From assembly GCF_003112695.1 (NCBI RefSeq), contig NZ_BFBP01000003.1, positions 264,278 to 328,277 on the forward strand: a DNA stretch of 64,000 bases. The letters are read 5' to 3'. The notes beneath the pieces are model-generated. The model did no database searches and was not told the origin of the DNA. It was given only the letters and a program-made list of their open reading frames with translations. How positions within the stretch are numbered: position 1 is the stretch's first letter; each line of letters opens with the position of its first letter. Origin of the DNA: Azospira sp. I13 (GTDB lineage: Bacteria; Pseudomonadota; Gammaproteobacteria; Burkholderiales; Rhodocyclaceae). Shown piece by piece: positions 38,582-47,359 of the stretch. The translations under genes were made by a program, and so were the position numbers.

Positions 38582-38755
38582 TCAGTCCGTAGCACAGAGA
38601 GCCAGCACAACAAACGCAACAAGGAAAACCACACCAAAGAACACCGCCCAACGGTGTTTAGTGAAGTAGCGAACAACAAACCAGTGCAGCGCAATCAGCG
38701 CACCACTGATAAACACGCCAAAGAACGCTGACCAACTGATAATGCGCAGGTCCAT
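38582..38755 (-). CDS. Small phage membrane protein, 57 aa, two TM helices
   Basis: Translates as MDLRIISWSAFFGVFISGAL, a short HWFVVRYFTKHRW loop, then a second hydrophobic helix ending VVLALCATD. A GGGAGA ribosome site lies 9 bp before the ATG. It is too small for most gene finders. Likely a phage tip or assembly protein; no family assigned. Confidence 0.6.
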   Translation of the reverse strand: MDLRIISWSAFFGVFISGALIALHWFVVRYFTKHRWAVFFGVVFLVAFVVLALCATD

Positions 38756-38782
38756 GGTGCGGTTCTCCCGAAAAACCGTGAA

Positions 38783-39088
38783 TTAGGCGGCCTTGGGCTG
38801 AGCGGCAGGCTTGACGGGCTGGACGGAAACAATCTTGGTGCCGGCCTTACCCTTGGAAGCACGACCAAATTCCAAATCGCACTTGAATTCCATGGGGAAG
38901 CCGTAGCCGCGCATCGACTCGAAAAGCGCGAAGTCGCAGGAGAATTCGATAATCTCGCGGCCAATGACGTTGAGGTTATGAGGGTCCGCAACCTGAGAGG
39001 CGAACACCTTGACGCCCTGGATACCATCGAAGTCAAAACGGGAAGCGCCCTCGATATTGAGAACGGCTTGAGCGGTCATACGTTGCAT
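38783..39088 (-). CDS. Phage ssDNA-binding protein (gpV-like)
   Basis: A 101-residue protein starting MQRMTAQAVLNIEGASRFDF with AAAGGA upstream. The predicted beta-rich body (VKVFASQVADPHNLNVIGRE, FPMEFKCDLEFGRASKGKAG) and the proline/lysine tail fit the ssDNA-binding proteins of inoviruses that coat the new strand before assembly. It is located upstream of the small membrane protein genes, as gene V is. An earlier in-frame start at 39109 is less likely. Confidence 0.8.
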   Translation of the reverse strand: MQRMTAQAVLNIEGASRFDFDGIQGVKVFASQVADPHNLNVIGREIIEFSCDFALFESMRGYGFPMEFKCDLEFGRASKGKAGTKIVSVQPVKPAAQPKAA

Positions 39089-39166
39089 GGTGAATCCTTT
39101 CAAATGCACCCCGTCAGTTCCGCCAGTCCGGGTGGGGTGTTGGCCCGGGAGCGGTTAATTTACGAA

Positions 39167-39568
39167 CTAGCCGACTACAAGCACGGCACAAAAAATCAAA
39201 AAAACGACCAACAAACCAAGAGCAATTCCAACCTGGACGCCCTCATAAAAATCCAAGTCAAACTTGGAAATCGCGGACAATGAAAATTGACGAACTGCTA
39301 ACCACCGCGACTTATGAACAACACTGATCACGCGACAAAAGCCATGGGAATGCTCAATGACGCCGTCTTGTTTTTGTTTTTGCTTATGGCCGCCACCCTG
39401 ATCATTCAAATAGCCGCCAAACAACTGCTCATGCGGATACTCCAAAACAGGGGGCAAGCACGACTTATCAGCCGAATCATTGGGGTCATTACTTACGCTG
39501 GCTTGGCAATCGTCTTTGGCCCAAGAATGTTCGGAGCCTGACAAATCAAAATCACTTTCCTGAGTCAT
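39167..39568 (-). CDS. Hypothetical phage protein with C-terminal membrane helix
   Basis: A 133-residue frame in the leftward operon. The N-terminal part is acidic and polar (MTQESDFDLSGSEHSWAKDD), the C-terminus ends in FYEGVQVGIALGLLVVFLIF, a convincing membrane helix. The start has TAAGGT 9 bp upstream. A shorter form starting nearer the helix is possible. It overlaps a plus-strand frame (39314-39541), and I cannot decide whether both are expressed. Confidence 0.45.
   Translation of the reverse strand: MTQESDFDLSGSEHSWAKDDCQASVSNDPNDSADKSCLPPVLEYPHEQLFGGYLNDQGGGHKQKQKQDGVIEHSHGFCRVISVVHKSRWLAVRQFSLSAISKFDLDFYEGVQVGIALGLLVVFLIFCAVLVVG
39314..39541 (+). CDS. Possible small membrane protein on the opposite strand
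   Basis: A 75-residue frame with two clean hydrophobic segments (AVLFLFLLMAATLIIQIAAK and IIGVITYAGLAIVFGP) and codon choice that looks protein-coding. There is no good ribosome site. It is fully antisense to the 39167-39568 frame. One of the two may be a shadow. Confidence 0.35.
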   Translation: MNNTDHATKAMGMLNDAVLFLFLLMAATLIIQIAAKQLLMRILQNRGQARLISRIIGVITYAGLAIVFGPRMFGA

Positions 39569-39580
39569 AGCGGTAATACC

Positions 39581-39680
39581 TTAGGCACTTAGGGAGGTGT
39601 CGCCGGAACCTTGAGAGACGCCGAAGGGCGGTACGGCGGGGACTTTTGGCGAACCCGGCGACACCTGCCTAAATGCCTTA
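39581..39680. repeat. Long inverted repeat (26-base arms) in the prophage
   Basis: Arms 39581-39606 and 39655-39680 match at about 23-24 of 26 positions (consensus core AGGTGTCGCCGG), separated by 48 bp with further short dyads. There is no T-run, so it is not a simple terminator. It lies between the regulatory genes and the replication/coat genes and could be a packaging signal, origin element or processing site. The right arm includes the stop codon of the excisionase-like gene. Confidence 0.75.
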
Positions 39681-39875
39681 TTCGGTTTCAACCTCCAGGC
39701 AGGTTTGAGCCAACTTCGCCAGATTGACGAAGCGGTGTTTGCCGAGCTTGAGAGTAGGGAAGTGCCCCTTGTCACAAAGACCGCGTACTACGTCTTCATC
39801 CAGTCCGACAGAACGGGCGAATGCTTGCCAGTGCATGAGAGGAACGGCGGGCAGCAGGTGAACGACGGGGGGCAT
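39678..39875 (-). CDS. Excisionase/AlpA-like DNA-binding protein
   Basis: A 65-residue protein with a MerR-like winged-helix pattern: WQAFARSVGLDEDVVRGLCD, then GHFPTLKLGKHRFVNLAKL. Proteins of this size and pattern act as excisionases or early regulators in filamentous and other prophages. Its ATG overlaps the stop of the upstream 58-residue gene (TAATG) and has GAGG before it. Confidence 0.75.
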   Translation of the reverse strand: MPPVVHLLPAVPLMHWQAFARSVGLDEDVVRGLCDKGHFPTLKLGKHRFVNLAKLAQTCLEVETE

Positions 39876-40051
39876 TAGTGAATCCTCACCGTGTCCAAGA
39901 CCTGGACATGACGCAGTTCAACGAGGCCGACCCAAAGACGGCCGCGACCATCGGAGAGATAGGCGTAATTAGTGCGACGGACGGGGGATTTGCCGGAACC
40001 GTGGCGGGCGGCATGGACGAGGCTTAAGGCGGGTATTGCGGCGACGATCAT
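39875..40051 (-). CDS. Small prophage protein, 58 aa, first gene of leftward operon
   Basis: Reads MIVAAIPALSLVHAARHGSG and ends VELRHVQVLDTVRIH. GGGAG lies 8 bp before the ATG at 40051, and its TAA overlaps the next gene's ATG, so it is very likely translated. Function unknown; as the first gene after the lysis-lysogeny-type promoter it may be regulatory or simply couple translation of the excisionase. Confidence 0.65.
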   Translation of the reverse strand: MIVAAIPALSLVHAARHGSGKSPVRRTNYAYLSDGRGRLWVGLVELRHVQVLDTVRIH

Positions 40052-40123
40052 TTTTATTCGCTCCCTTGTTTGGCCTGGAGTGCTGCACTTCTGATCCGAT
40101 TTGGATAAGCGACGATCATTGAC

Positions 40124-40198
40124 TAAACTCTTGACATGTTACGTGTGTAACTATTTGACGCCAGCATAGTTACGGCCGTAACAGTTGTCAAGAGTTTA
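40124..40198. promoter_or_regulatory. Divergent lysogeny control region with twin operators
   Basis: A 75-bp symmetric region. Outer perfect 13-bp arms TAAACTCTTGACA / TGTCAAGAGTTTA each include a consensus -35 box. Inner operators GTTAC-GTGT-GTAAC (40138-40151) and GTTAC-GGCC-GTAAC (40169-40182) sit between -35 and -10. The leftward promoter is strong (TTGACA, 17 bp, TATGCT; -10 at 40163-40168). The rightward one has TTGACA with a poor 15-bp-spaced TATTTG. Binding of a repressor would block the leftward phage operon. Confidence 0.85.
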
Positions 40199-40246
40199 AA
40201 CAGAAAATATAGTCAGCCCCGAAGGACAACCGCAGGAGGGCACGAA

Positions 40247-40600
40247 ATGAATACGAGCGAATACTTAGATGCAGCGCAAAAGGCGCTTCAAGTGAAATCC
40301 GACAATGCCTTAGCAAACACGCTGGGCCTTAATCGGACGGCAATTAGCCACTACAGAACGGGACGCAACGCCTTCGACAATCGAACCGCTTTCATCATTG
40401 CAAATGCGCTGGGCATTGATCCGCTTGAAGTAATTCGAGACATGGAAATCCAACGGGCAAAGGACGAAAAGACCCGCTCTTTCTGGATGAACATGAAGCC
40501 CCTAATCCAGCATGGAATTCATGCGAGTGTCCTGGCAGCAACAGGCATAGCAATCGTCATTTCTAAAGCTGTGAATGAGCTTGCCTTGCTAACTTCATGA
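40247..40600 (+). CDS. CI/Cro-type phage repressor with C-terminal hydrophobic helix
   Basis: A 117-residue regulator. The N-terminal HTH is SDNALANTLGLNRTAISHYR followed by GRNAFDNRTAFIIANALGI, similar to Cro/CI and DUF3693-type phage proteins. The C-terminus has a hydrophobic stretch (ASVLAATGIAIVISKAV). CAGGAGG lies just before the ATG. The last codons are the attR core, and the TGA stop uses the first base of the host flank. In the excised circle the frame would continue for 17 residues (CKEIIKDLNGLMQPTRG) into the integrase 3' end. Confidence 0.85.
   Translation: MNTSEYLDAAQKALQVKSDNALANTLGLNRTAISHYRTGRNAFDNRTAFIIANALGIDPLEVIRDMEIQRAKDEKTRSFWMNMKPLIQHGIHASVLAATGIAIVISKAVNELALLTS
40580..40599. 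repeat. attR core (20-bp direct repeat)
   Basis: An exact copy of 30219-30238. It encodes the last residues (LALLTS) of the repressor and lies 45 bp before fimV. Confidence 0.85.
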
Positions 40601-40643
40601 TGTTATTTTAATTATTCCAAATTCCGACGCTCAGGGTGGCGCC

Positions 40644-43600
40644 GTGGCCAAAATCAAACATACCAATATGAAAATCCGTGCCTCGCTCCTGGCAACCGCA
40701 CTTGCGTGTATGCCCTTTGCGGCGGATGCGGCAGGGTTGGGGAAAATTACCGTCTATTCCGGTCTGGGGCAGCCGCTCCGGGCTGAGGTGGAAATTTCGG
40801 CCACCAAGGCGGAGGTGGCCGGCATGACCGCCCGTCTGGCCTCCCAGGATGCGTTCAACCAGGCCGGTATCGAATACGCCAGCACCCTTCTGGGCATCCG
40901 CTTTTCCCTTGAACATAAGGGAACCCAGCCGATCATCCGCCTCTCTTCTGATCGCCCGATTAACGATCCCTTCGTGGATATGTTGCTGGAACTGAGTTGG
41001 CCTGCCGGTCGGCTGGTACGCGAATACACTTTCCTGCTTGATCCTCCGGAACTGGCTCCCAAGGGGGCGGCTGTCGTTTCTCCGGTTGAATTGCGCCAGC
41101 CCAAGTCCCAGGAAACCCGCCCTCTGGCACCGATACCTGTCGAGGAAAAGCCAGCGGCCCGGGTTGTTGAGGAAAAGCCTGTCAAGGCGGCCGGCAAACC
41201 CAAGGTTGCCGCAGAAGAGCGCAAGCCGGTCGAAGCTCCGGCACCCAAACCTGAGGAAAAGGCTGAGAAGGCCGAGAAGGCAGAAAAAGCTCCTGCCACT
41301 GCCGTGGGCAGCGTTGAGGTCAAGCGTGGCGACACCCTGCGCAAGATCGCCAATGAAACTGCCCCTGAGGGTGTTTCCCTGGAGCAGATGCTGGTTGGCC
41401 TGTATCGGGCTAACAAGGATGCTTTTGACGGCAACATGAACCGCCTCAAGGCCGGCAAGATTCTTTCCGTGCCTGACAAGGATTCCGTTGCTGCCGTGTC
41501 TCCGGGCGAGGCCCGCAAGATCGTCTTTGCCCAGTCATCCGACTGGAACAATTACCGCCGCAAGCTGGCCGGTGCCGTTGCCCAGGAGCCAGTGCGGGAG
41601 GAGGGCGGTAGCCAGACTGCCGCCGGGCGAGTCACCGCCAAGGTGGACGACAAGGCTGCCCCTGCCGCCGCAGCCAAGGATCAGGTCAAAGTTGGCCGTA
41701 CCGAGGCAGCCGGCAGTGCAGGCAAGGCCGGTGCAGGCAAGGCCAGCGAAGAAGACCTGATTGCCAAGGACAAGGCACTGCGGGAAGCCAGCCAGCGCAT
41801 GGCTTCCCTGGAAAAGAACGTTTCCGAATTGCAGAAGCTTCTGGAGTTGAAGAACCAGAATCTGGCGGAATTGCAGAAGCAGGCGGCCAAACCGGCTGTT
41901 CCGGCCACTCCGGCTGTACCCGCTCCAGCACCGACGGCCCCGGTTGCCAAGGCCCCCGAGGCGGCACCTGTGCCGCCCAAGGTTGAGCCGAAGCCCGAAG
42001 TGAAGCCTGAGCCGGCCCCCCAGGAAACCAAGCCGGAAGCCAAGCCCGAAGAGCCGAAGGCAGACACTGCCGCAGCGCCGGTGGAAGTTGCCAAGGCGGA
42101 GGAAAAGCCAGCCGAGGCTCCGGTATCGGAAGAAAAGCCCAAGCCCAAGGTTGTGGTACCGCCGCCGCCGCCCCCACCCGTGGAGGAGCCGAGCCTGGTG
42201 GATGACCTGCTGGAAAATCTGCCCCTGCTGGGTGCTGCTCTGGCAGCCGTTGCCGGTCTGGGCGGCCTTGCCGTGGTGCGCCGCCGCCGTCAGGCCAAGG
42301 GCGCTAGCGAAGAGACCCTGCCGCCGGTCAATAGCCTTACCCAGCCCAGTCTTGGCGCCAACTCCGTGTTCAAGAGCACGGGCGGGCAGAGCGTCGATAC
42401 CTCCAATACGCCGGCAACCGATTTCAGCCAGGCCGGGCCGGGCACCATCGATACCGATGAAGTCGATCCGGTGGCCGAAGCCGATGTCTACATGGCCTAC
42501 GGTCGGGATGCCCAAGCCGAGGAAATCCTCCTCGAAGCCATGCAGAAGGATCCCAAGCGCTTTGCCATTCACGCCAAGCTGCTGGAGATTTATTCCAACC
42601 GCAAGGCCGTGCAGCAATTCGAAACCCTGGCAAGCGAGCTTTACGCCCAGACGGGTGGTGTTGGTGCCGAATGGGAAAAGGCTGCCGCCATGGGTAGCAA
42701 GCTGGATCCGGCCAATCCGCTGTATGGCGGTAACCCGGTTCCCGTAGCCGCCGCTGCTGCCGCAGCCGATTTCGATCCTGATGCCACCATGATCGTCGGC
42801 AGCAGTGCCCTCAAGGATACGGTGACCTTGCCTGGTACCCTGTCCCAGCTGGCGGAGGCTGCAGCCGAACCCGACGCTGCTCCGTTGGCCGAGCCTGCCC
42901 CCGCCGCTAGCGACGAAGCCTTGCTGGGTCTTGATTTCGATCTGGGCATGGGGGCACCTGCTGCAGAGCCGGCAATGGACGAAACGGTCAAGCTCGAAGA
43001 GCCTCCCCTGTCCGGCGCTCTGGATTTTGATCTCGACCTTGGTGCCGGTGATGCATCTTCTGCCACGCTGGAGTCAACGCCTGAGGTTCTGGACTTCCAG
43101 CTGCCCGAAGTACCGGAGCCGGTCCCCGCCATGGAAGAAACGGTGGTTGGCCTGCCGGCTGGCGATGTGGATTTCGATCTGGATCTGGAGGCAGCGGCGC
43201 CGGTGGCAGAGGCAGCCCCTGAACCGGTGTCTTTCGACCTGGATATGCCCCTGGACGTGGAAGAGTCTGCCGCTCCGCTGGAAGCCACGCCCAATAATTT
43301 CGACCTGTCCGGTATCAGCCTGGATCTCGACAGTGGTGCCGAGGCAGGGGCTCCCGCTCTGGATGTGCCGGCTGCCGAAGAAACCATCGAGCTGACGGAA
43401 TTGCCGGCGGACGAGTTGAGCATGACCGACATGGCCGCTGCCGAAACGGTGGTCATGCCCGAGCTGGCTGCTGCCGAAGCGTTTGAAGCCGATAGCGCTT
43501 TCGATTCTGCCGAGACCGTGGTCAATCCCGAGTTGGGCGCTCAGCTTGAGGCTGAGCTGGCGGCTCCTGCGGGTGATGAAAGCGACGATGCCCTGCAGGA

Positions 43601-43748
43601 AGTTGCCACCAAGCTCGATCTGGCCAAGGCCTATCAGGAAATGGGTGATCTGGAAGGTGCCCGGGAGCTGCTGCAGGAAGTCCTCGGTGAGGGCAGCGCT
43701 GAGCAGCAGGACAAGGCCCGCGCCATCCTGGAGCAAATCGCCAGCTGA
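40644..43748 (+). CDS. fimV: FimV-like motility/type IV pilus hub protein
   Basis: 1034 residues. A signal peptide precedes AGLGKITVYSGLGQPLRAEV, the conserved FimV N-terminus. A LysM peptidoglycan-binding domain (VKRGDTLRKIANETAPEGVS) starts near residue 225. A coiled coil around 380-410, a Pro/Lys/Ala linker, one TM helix near 525-545 (LPLLGAALAAVAGLGGLAVV), acidic repeats (LDFDLDLG, FDLDMPLD) and a C-terminal TPR-like FimV domain (KLDLAKAYQEMGDLEGAREL) follow. It supports type IV pilus assembly and polar localisation. GTG 40644 (AGGG upstream) is used; ATG 40668 is also possible. The prophage ends just upstream. Confidence 0.92.
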   Translation: MAKIKHTNMKIRASLLATALACMPFAADAAGLGKITVYSGLGQPLRAEVEISATKAEVAGMTARLASQDAFNQAGIEYASTLLGIRFSLEHKGTQPIIRLSSDRPINDPFVDMLLELSWPAGRLVREYTFLLDPPELAPKGAAVVSPVELRQPKSQETRPLAPIPVEEKPAARVVEEKPVKAAGKPKVAAEERKPVEAPAPKPEEKAEKAEKAEKAPATAVGSVEVKRGDTLRKIANETAPEGVSLEQMLVGLYRANKDAFDGNMNRLKAGKILSVPDKDSVAAVSPGEARKIVFAQSSDWNNYRRKLAGAVAQEPVREEGGSQTAAGRVTAKVDDKAAPAAAAKDQVKVGRTEAAGSAGKAGAGKASEEDLIAKDKALREASQRMASLEKNVSELQKLLELKNQNLAELQKQAAKPAVPATPAVPAPAPTAPVAKAPEAAPVPPKVEPKPEVKPEPAPQETKPEAKPEEPKADTAAAPVEVAKAEEKPAEAPVSEEKPKPKVVVPPPPPPPVEEPSLVDDLLENLPLLGAALAAVAGLGGLAVVRRRRQAKGASEETLPPVNSLTQPSLGANSVFKSTGGQSVDTSNTPATDFSQAGPGTIDTDEVDPVAEADVYMAYGRDAQAEEILLEAMQKDPKRFAIHAKLLEIYSNRKAVQQFETLASELYAQTGGVGAEWEKAAAMGSKLDPANPLYGGNPVPVAAAAAAADFDPDATMIVGSSALKDTVTLPGTLSQLAEAAAEPDAAPLAEPAPAASDEALLGLDFDLGMGAPAAEPAMDETVKLEEPPLSGALDFDLDLGAGDASSATLESTPEVLDFQLPEVPEPVPAMEETVVGLPAGDVDFDLDLEAAAPVAEAAPEPVSFDLDMPLDVEESAAPLEATPNNFDLSGISLDLDSGAEAGAPALDVPAAEETIELTELPADELSMTDMAAAETVVMPELAAAEAFEADSAFDSAETVVNPELGAQLEAELAAPAGDESDDALQEVATKLDLAKAYQEMGDLEGARELLQEVLGEGSAEQQDKARAILEQIAS

Positions 43749-43785
43749 TTCTGGCTGTCCCGGCTTTACCACCGGGTATCACACT

Positions 43786-43823
43786 TGCCGCAGACCGGTT
43801 CGCCCGGCTGCGGCATTTTGTTT
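43786..43823 (+). terminator. Terminator after fimV
   Basis: An 8-bp stem TGCCGCAG / CTGCGGCA with an inner CCGG pair, followed by TTTTGTTTT. Confidence 0.85.
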
Positions 43824-43926
43824 TCCTCCCCCTGTCCTTGCCGTTTGGCCCACATCCCTTGCCTATTGGCTGCGCGGAGCCCCTCCAGCCGCGTAAAATG
43901 CCTCTTTTTCCAGTCATTTTCCTGCC

Positions 43927-44556
43927 TTGGTCGCTTCGACACTCTCCCTTCATTCTGCCGTACGGCTGCTGCTCTGCCTGACGCTGGCCCTGGCCGTCCA
44001 GGTGCTGCCGGTCTGGCTGGCCCTGGGGCTGATCCTGCCTCTGCTACTGACTTCCGGAGCAGGGCAGCGCTGGTTGGGGCTGGTGCGCCGGACCCGCTGG
44101 CTGCTGCTATCGCTGTTCCTCGTTTTTGCCTTGGGTACACCGGGGGCGGCACTCTATCCCGATGTTCCGGTCCCCACCCGGGAGGGGGTCCTGCTGGGCC
44201 TGGAGCAGGGCTCCCGGCTGATTGCCGTACTGGCGTCGGTGGCCTGGCTGCTGCACGGTAGTGCGCCGACCGAACTGGCGGCCGGCATCCTTCGCCTTTC
44301 CGCCAGCCTTGGCATTGCCGAAGCACCGGGGCAACGGGGTGTGGCCCGCCTGCTGCTGGCCCTGCAGTATGTGGAAAACGCTCCCCGGCGCCTGGGGGAA
44401 TACCGCTGGCAGAATCTGCTGGAGCCGCCTGGCGGCGCGCCGGATGACAGCCTGCAGATCGTGCTGCGGCCGTTCCGCCCCACGGATCGCCTGGTCATGG
44501 CTCTGCTGGCTGCCGGGGTGGCAGGGCTGTTCTTTTTCCAGGGTGGCTGGCCATGA
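43927..44556 (+). CDS. Membrane protein resembling ECF T-component / CbiQ
   Basis: About 209 residues with four to five hydrophobic segments (LLLCLTLALAVQVLPVWLAL, WLLLSLFLVFALGT, LIAVLASVAWLLHG, LVMALLAAGVAGLFFFQGGW). The general plan resembles CbiQ-type transmembrane proteins, but no A- or S-component is nearby, so transport function is not supported. The start (TTG 43927) is uncertain. It overlaps truA by 4 bp and belongs to the truA-trpF transcript. Confidence 0.55.
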   Translation: MVASTLSLHSAVRLLLCLTLALAVQVLPVWLALGLILPLLLTSGAGQRWLGLVRRTRWLLLSLFLVFALGTPGAALYPDVPVPTREGVLLGLEQGSRLIAVLASVAWLLHGSAPTELAAGILRLSASLGIAEAPGQRGVARLLLALQYVENAPRRLGEYRWQNLLEPPGGAPDDSLQIVLRPFRPTDRLVMALLAAGVAGLFFFQGGWP

Positions 44557-45362
44557 GTTGTTCAAGCAGTTCACGTATTGCCCTCGGCCTGGAGTACGAC
44601 GGCAACGCCTTTCACGGCTGGCAGACCCAGCCTGGCGGCAGTACCGTGCAGGATGCCCTGGAGCTGGCTCTGGCCGCCATTGCCGGCGCACCGGTGGCCA
44701 CCACCTGTGCTGGGCGTACTGATACGGGGGTCCATGCCACTTCCCAGGTGGTGCATTTCGATACCCCGGTGCTGCGGCCCGAATCCGCCTGGGTTCGGGG
44801 CGTCAACGCCCACCTACCGGAAGGCGTGGCGGTGCGCTGGGCCCAGCCGGTGGCGGCGGACTTCCATGCCCGCTTCTCGGCCCGCGGCCGGCGTTATCGC
44901 TACCTGCTGCTCAACCGCCCGGTGCGTCCGGGTCTGGCGGCGGGGCGGGTAGGGTGGTTCCATCTGCCCCTGGACGCGGAACGGATGCAGGCCGGAGCCG
45001 ATCTGCTGCTGGGCACCCACGATTTCTCCACCTTCCGTGCCGCCGAATGCCAGGCCAAGACCCCGATCAAGGAGCTGCGGCAGGCCCGGGTGCGGCGTCA
45101 GGGCGATATGATCGTCTTCGACTTCGAGGCCAGCGCCTTCCTGCACCACATGATCCGCAACCTGGTGGGCACCCTGGTCTATATCGGCAAGGGCAAGCAC
45201 GAGCCGGCCTGGGTCAGTGAACTGCTGGCCGCCCGGGATCGGCGCCTGGCCGCTCCCACCTTCAGTCCCTCCGGCCTTTATCTGGCCGGCGTCACCTACG
45301 AACCCCACTGGGGCCTGCCGGAAACCACCGTGCTGCCCCAGGTCTGGAGCCTGGAACCATGA
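44553..45362 (+). CDS. truA: tRNA pseudouridine(38-40) synthase TruA
   Basis: 269 residues. Catalytic aspartate in [36 protein letters not shown] and [18 protein letters not shown] are family blocks. It modifies the anticodon arm of many tRNAs. Start ATG 44553 overlaps the upstream gene; the end overlaps trpF by 4 bp. Confidence 0.96.
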   Translation: MSCSSSSRIALGLEYDGNAFHGWQTQPGGSTVQDALELALAAIAGAPVATTCAGRTDTGVHATSQVVHFDTPVLRPESAWVRGVNAHLPEGVAVRWAQPVAADFHARFSARGRRYRYLLLNRPVRPGLAAGRVGWFHLPLDAERMQAGADLLLGTHDFSTFRAAECQAKTPIKELRQARVRRQGDMIVFDFEASAFLHHMIRNLVGTLVYIGKGKHEPAWVSELLAARDRRLAAPTFSPSGLYLAGVTYEPHWGLPETTVLPQVWSLEP

Positions 45363-46006
45363 CGAGTACCATCAAGACTTGCGCCCACACCCGCATCAAG
45401 ATCTGCGGCCTGACCCGGGAGGAAGACGTACTGGCAGCAGTGACCGCCGGGGCCGACGCCATCGGCTTCGTCTTCTATCCCCCTAGCCCCCGCTACGTCA
45501 GCCCGGAGCGGGCTGCCGAACTGGCCCGTCTGCTGCCGCCCTTCGTCTCCGCCGTGGGCCTCTTCGTGAATCCGGAAGCCGCCGAAGTGGAGGCCGTGCT
45601 GGCCATAGTGCCCCTGGAAGTCCTGCAATTTCACGGTGACGAAACGGAAAGTGAGTGCCGGCGCTACCTGCGGCCCTACCTCAAGGCGGCCCGCGTGAGG
45701 CCCGATCTGGATTTGGTACAATACGCGGCTGCTTATCCCTCGGCCCGGGCCATCCTGCTGGATGCCTTCGTCGATGGCTATGGCGGCGGCGGCAAGACCT
45801 TCGACTGGTCCCTCATCCCGGCCGGCCTGACCCAGAGCATCGTGCTCTCCGGCGGCCTGGACGGGGACAATGTGGCGGAGGCGGTACGGCGGGTGCGCCC
45901 GGCGGCGGTGGATGTATCCTCCGGTGTCGAAGCGGCCAAGGGCATCAAGGACGCTGCGAAAATCCGCGCCTTCATCGCCGCCGTACGCAGTGCCGACAAC
46001 GATTGA
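45359..46006 (+). CDS. trpF: Phosphoribosylanthranilate isomerase TrpF
   Basis: 215 residues, a TIM barrel: [29 protein letters not shown], and the phosphate-binding [15 protein letters not shown]. It converts PRA to CdRP in tryptophan synthesis. It is placed in the truA-trpF-trpB-trpA order typical of beta- and gammaproteobacteria. Confidence 0.97.
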   Translation: MTSTIKTCAHTRIKICGLTREEDVLAAVTAGADAIGFVFYPPSPRYVSPERAAELARLLPPFVSAVGLFVNPEAAEVEAVLAIVPLEVLQFHGDETESECRRYLRPYLKAARVRPDLDLVQYAAAYPSARAILLDAFVDGYGGGGKTFDWSLIPAGLTQSIVLSGGLDGDNVAEAVRRVRPAAVDVSSGVEAAKGIKDAAKIRAFIAAVRSADND

Positions 46007-46148
46007 TTTGATGAAACGATTTATGCGCAAGAGACCGGGCGGACATACTCGCACTTACTGGCGCCACCACCTGGCGGACCACACCTGAGAAGCAGCGGCC
46101 TAACCATAGCCCCTGCTGTTCTCTTCGTCCGTCTTCTGGAGTCTTACC

Positions 46149-47345
<1,197 letters not shown>

Positions 47346-47359
47346 GCGGGGGCGGAAAA

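Larger units (their letters stand above)
30219..40599. mobile_element. Filamentous-phage (inovirus) prophage
   Basis: A 10.4-kb element bounded by a 20-bp direct repeat. It encodes tyrosine integrase, Rep, secretin, Zot/pI, pVI-like, pIII, pVIII, small membrane proteins, an ssDNA-binding protein, an excisionase-like protein and a repressor. Read leftwards, the structural order V-VIII-III-VI-I-IV-II matches the circular Ff map. Base composition is visibly more AT-rich and codon usage less GC-biased than the host. All core modules look intact, so it may be inducible. Confidence 0.93.

Noticed and set aside
46007..46148. Trp attenuator or leader peptide before trpB
   Set aside because: No Trp-rich leader and no convincing alternative hairpins with a T-run.
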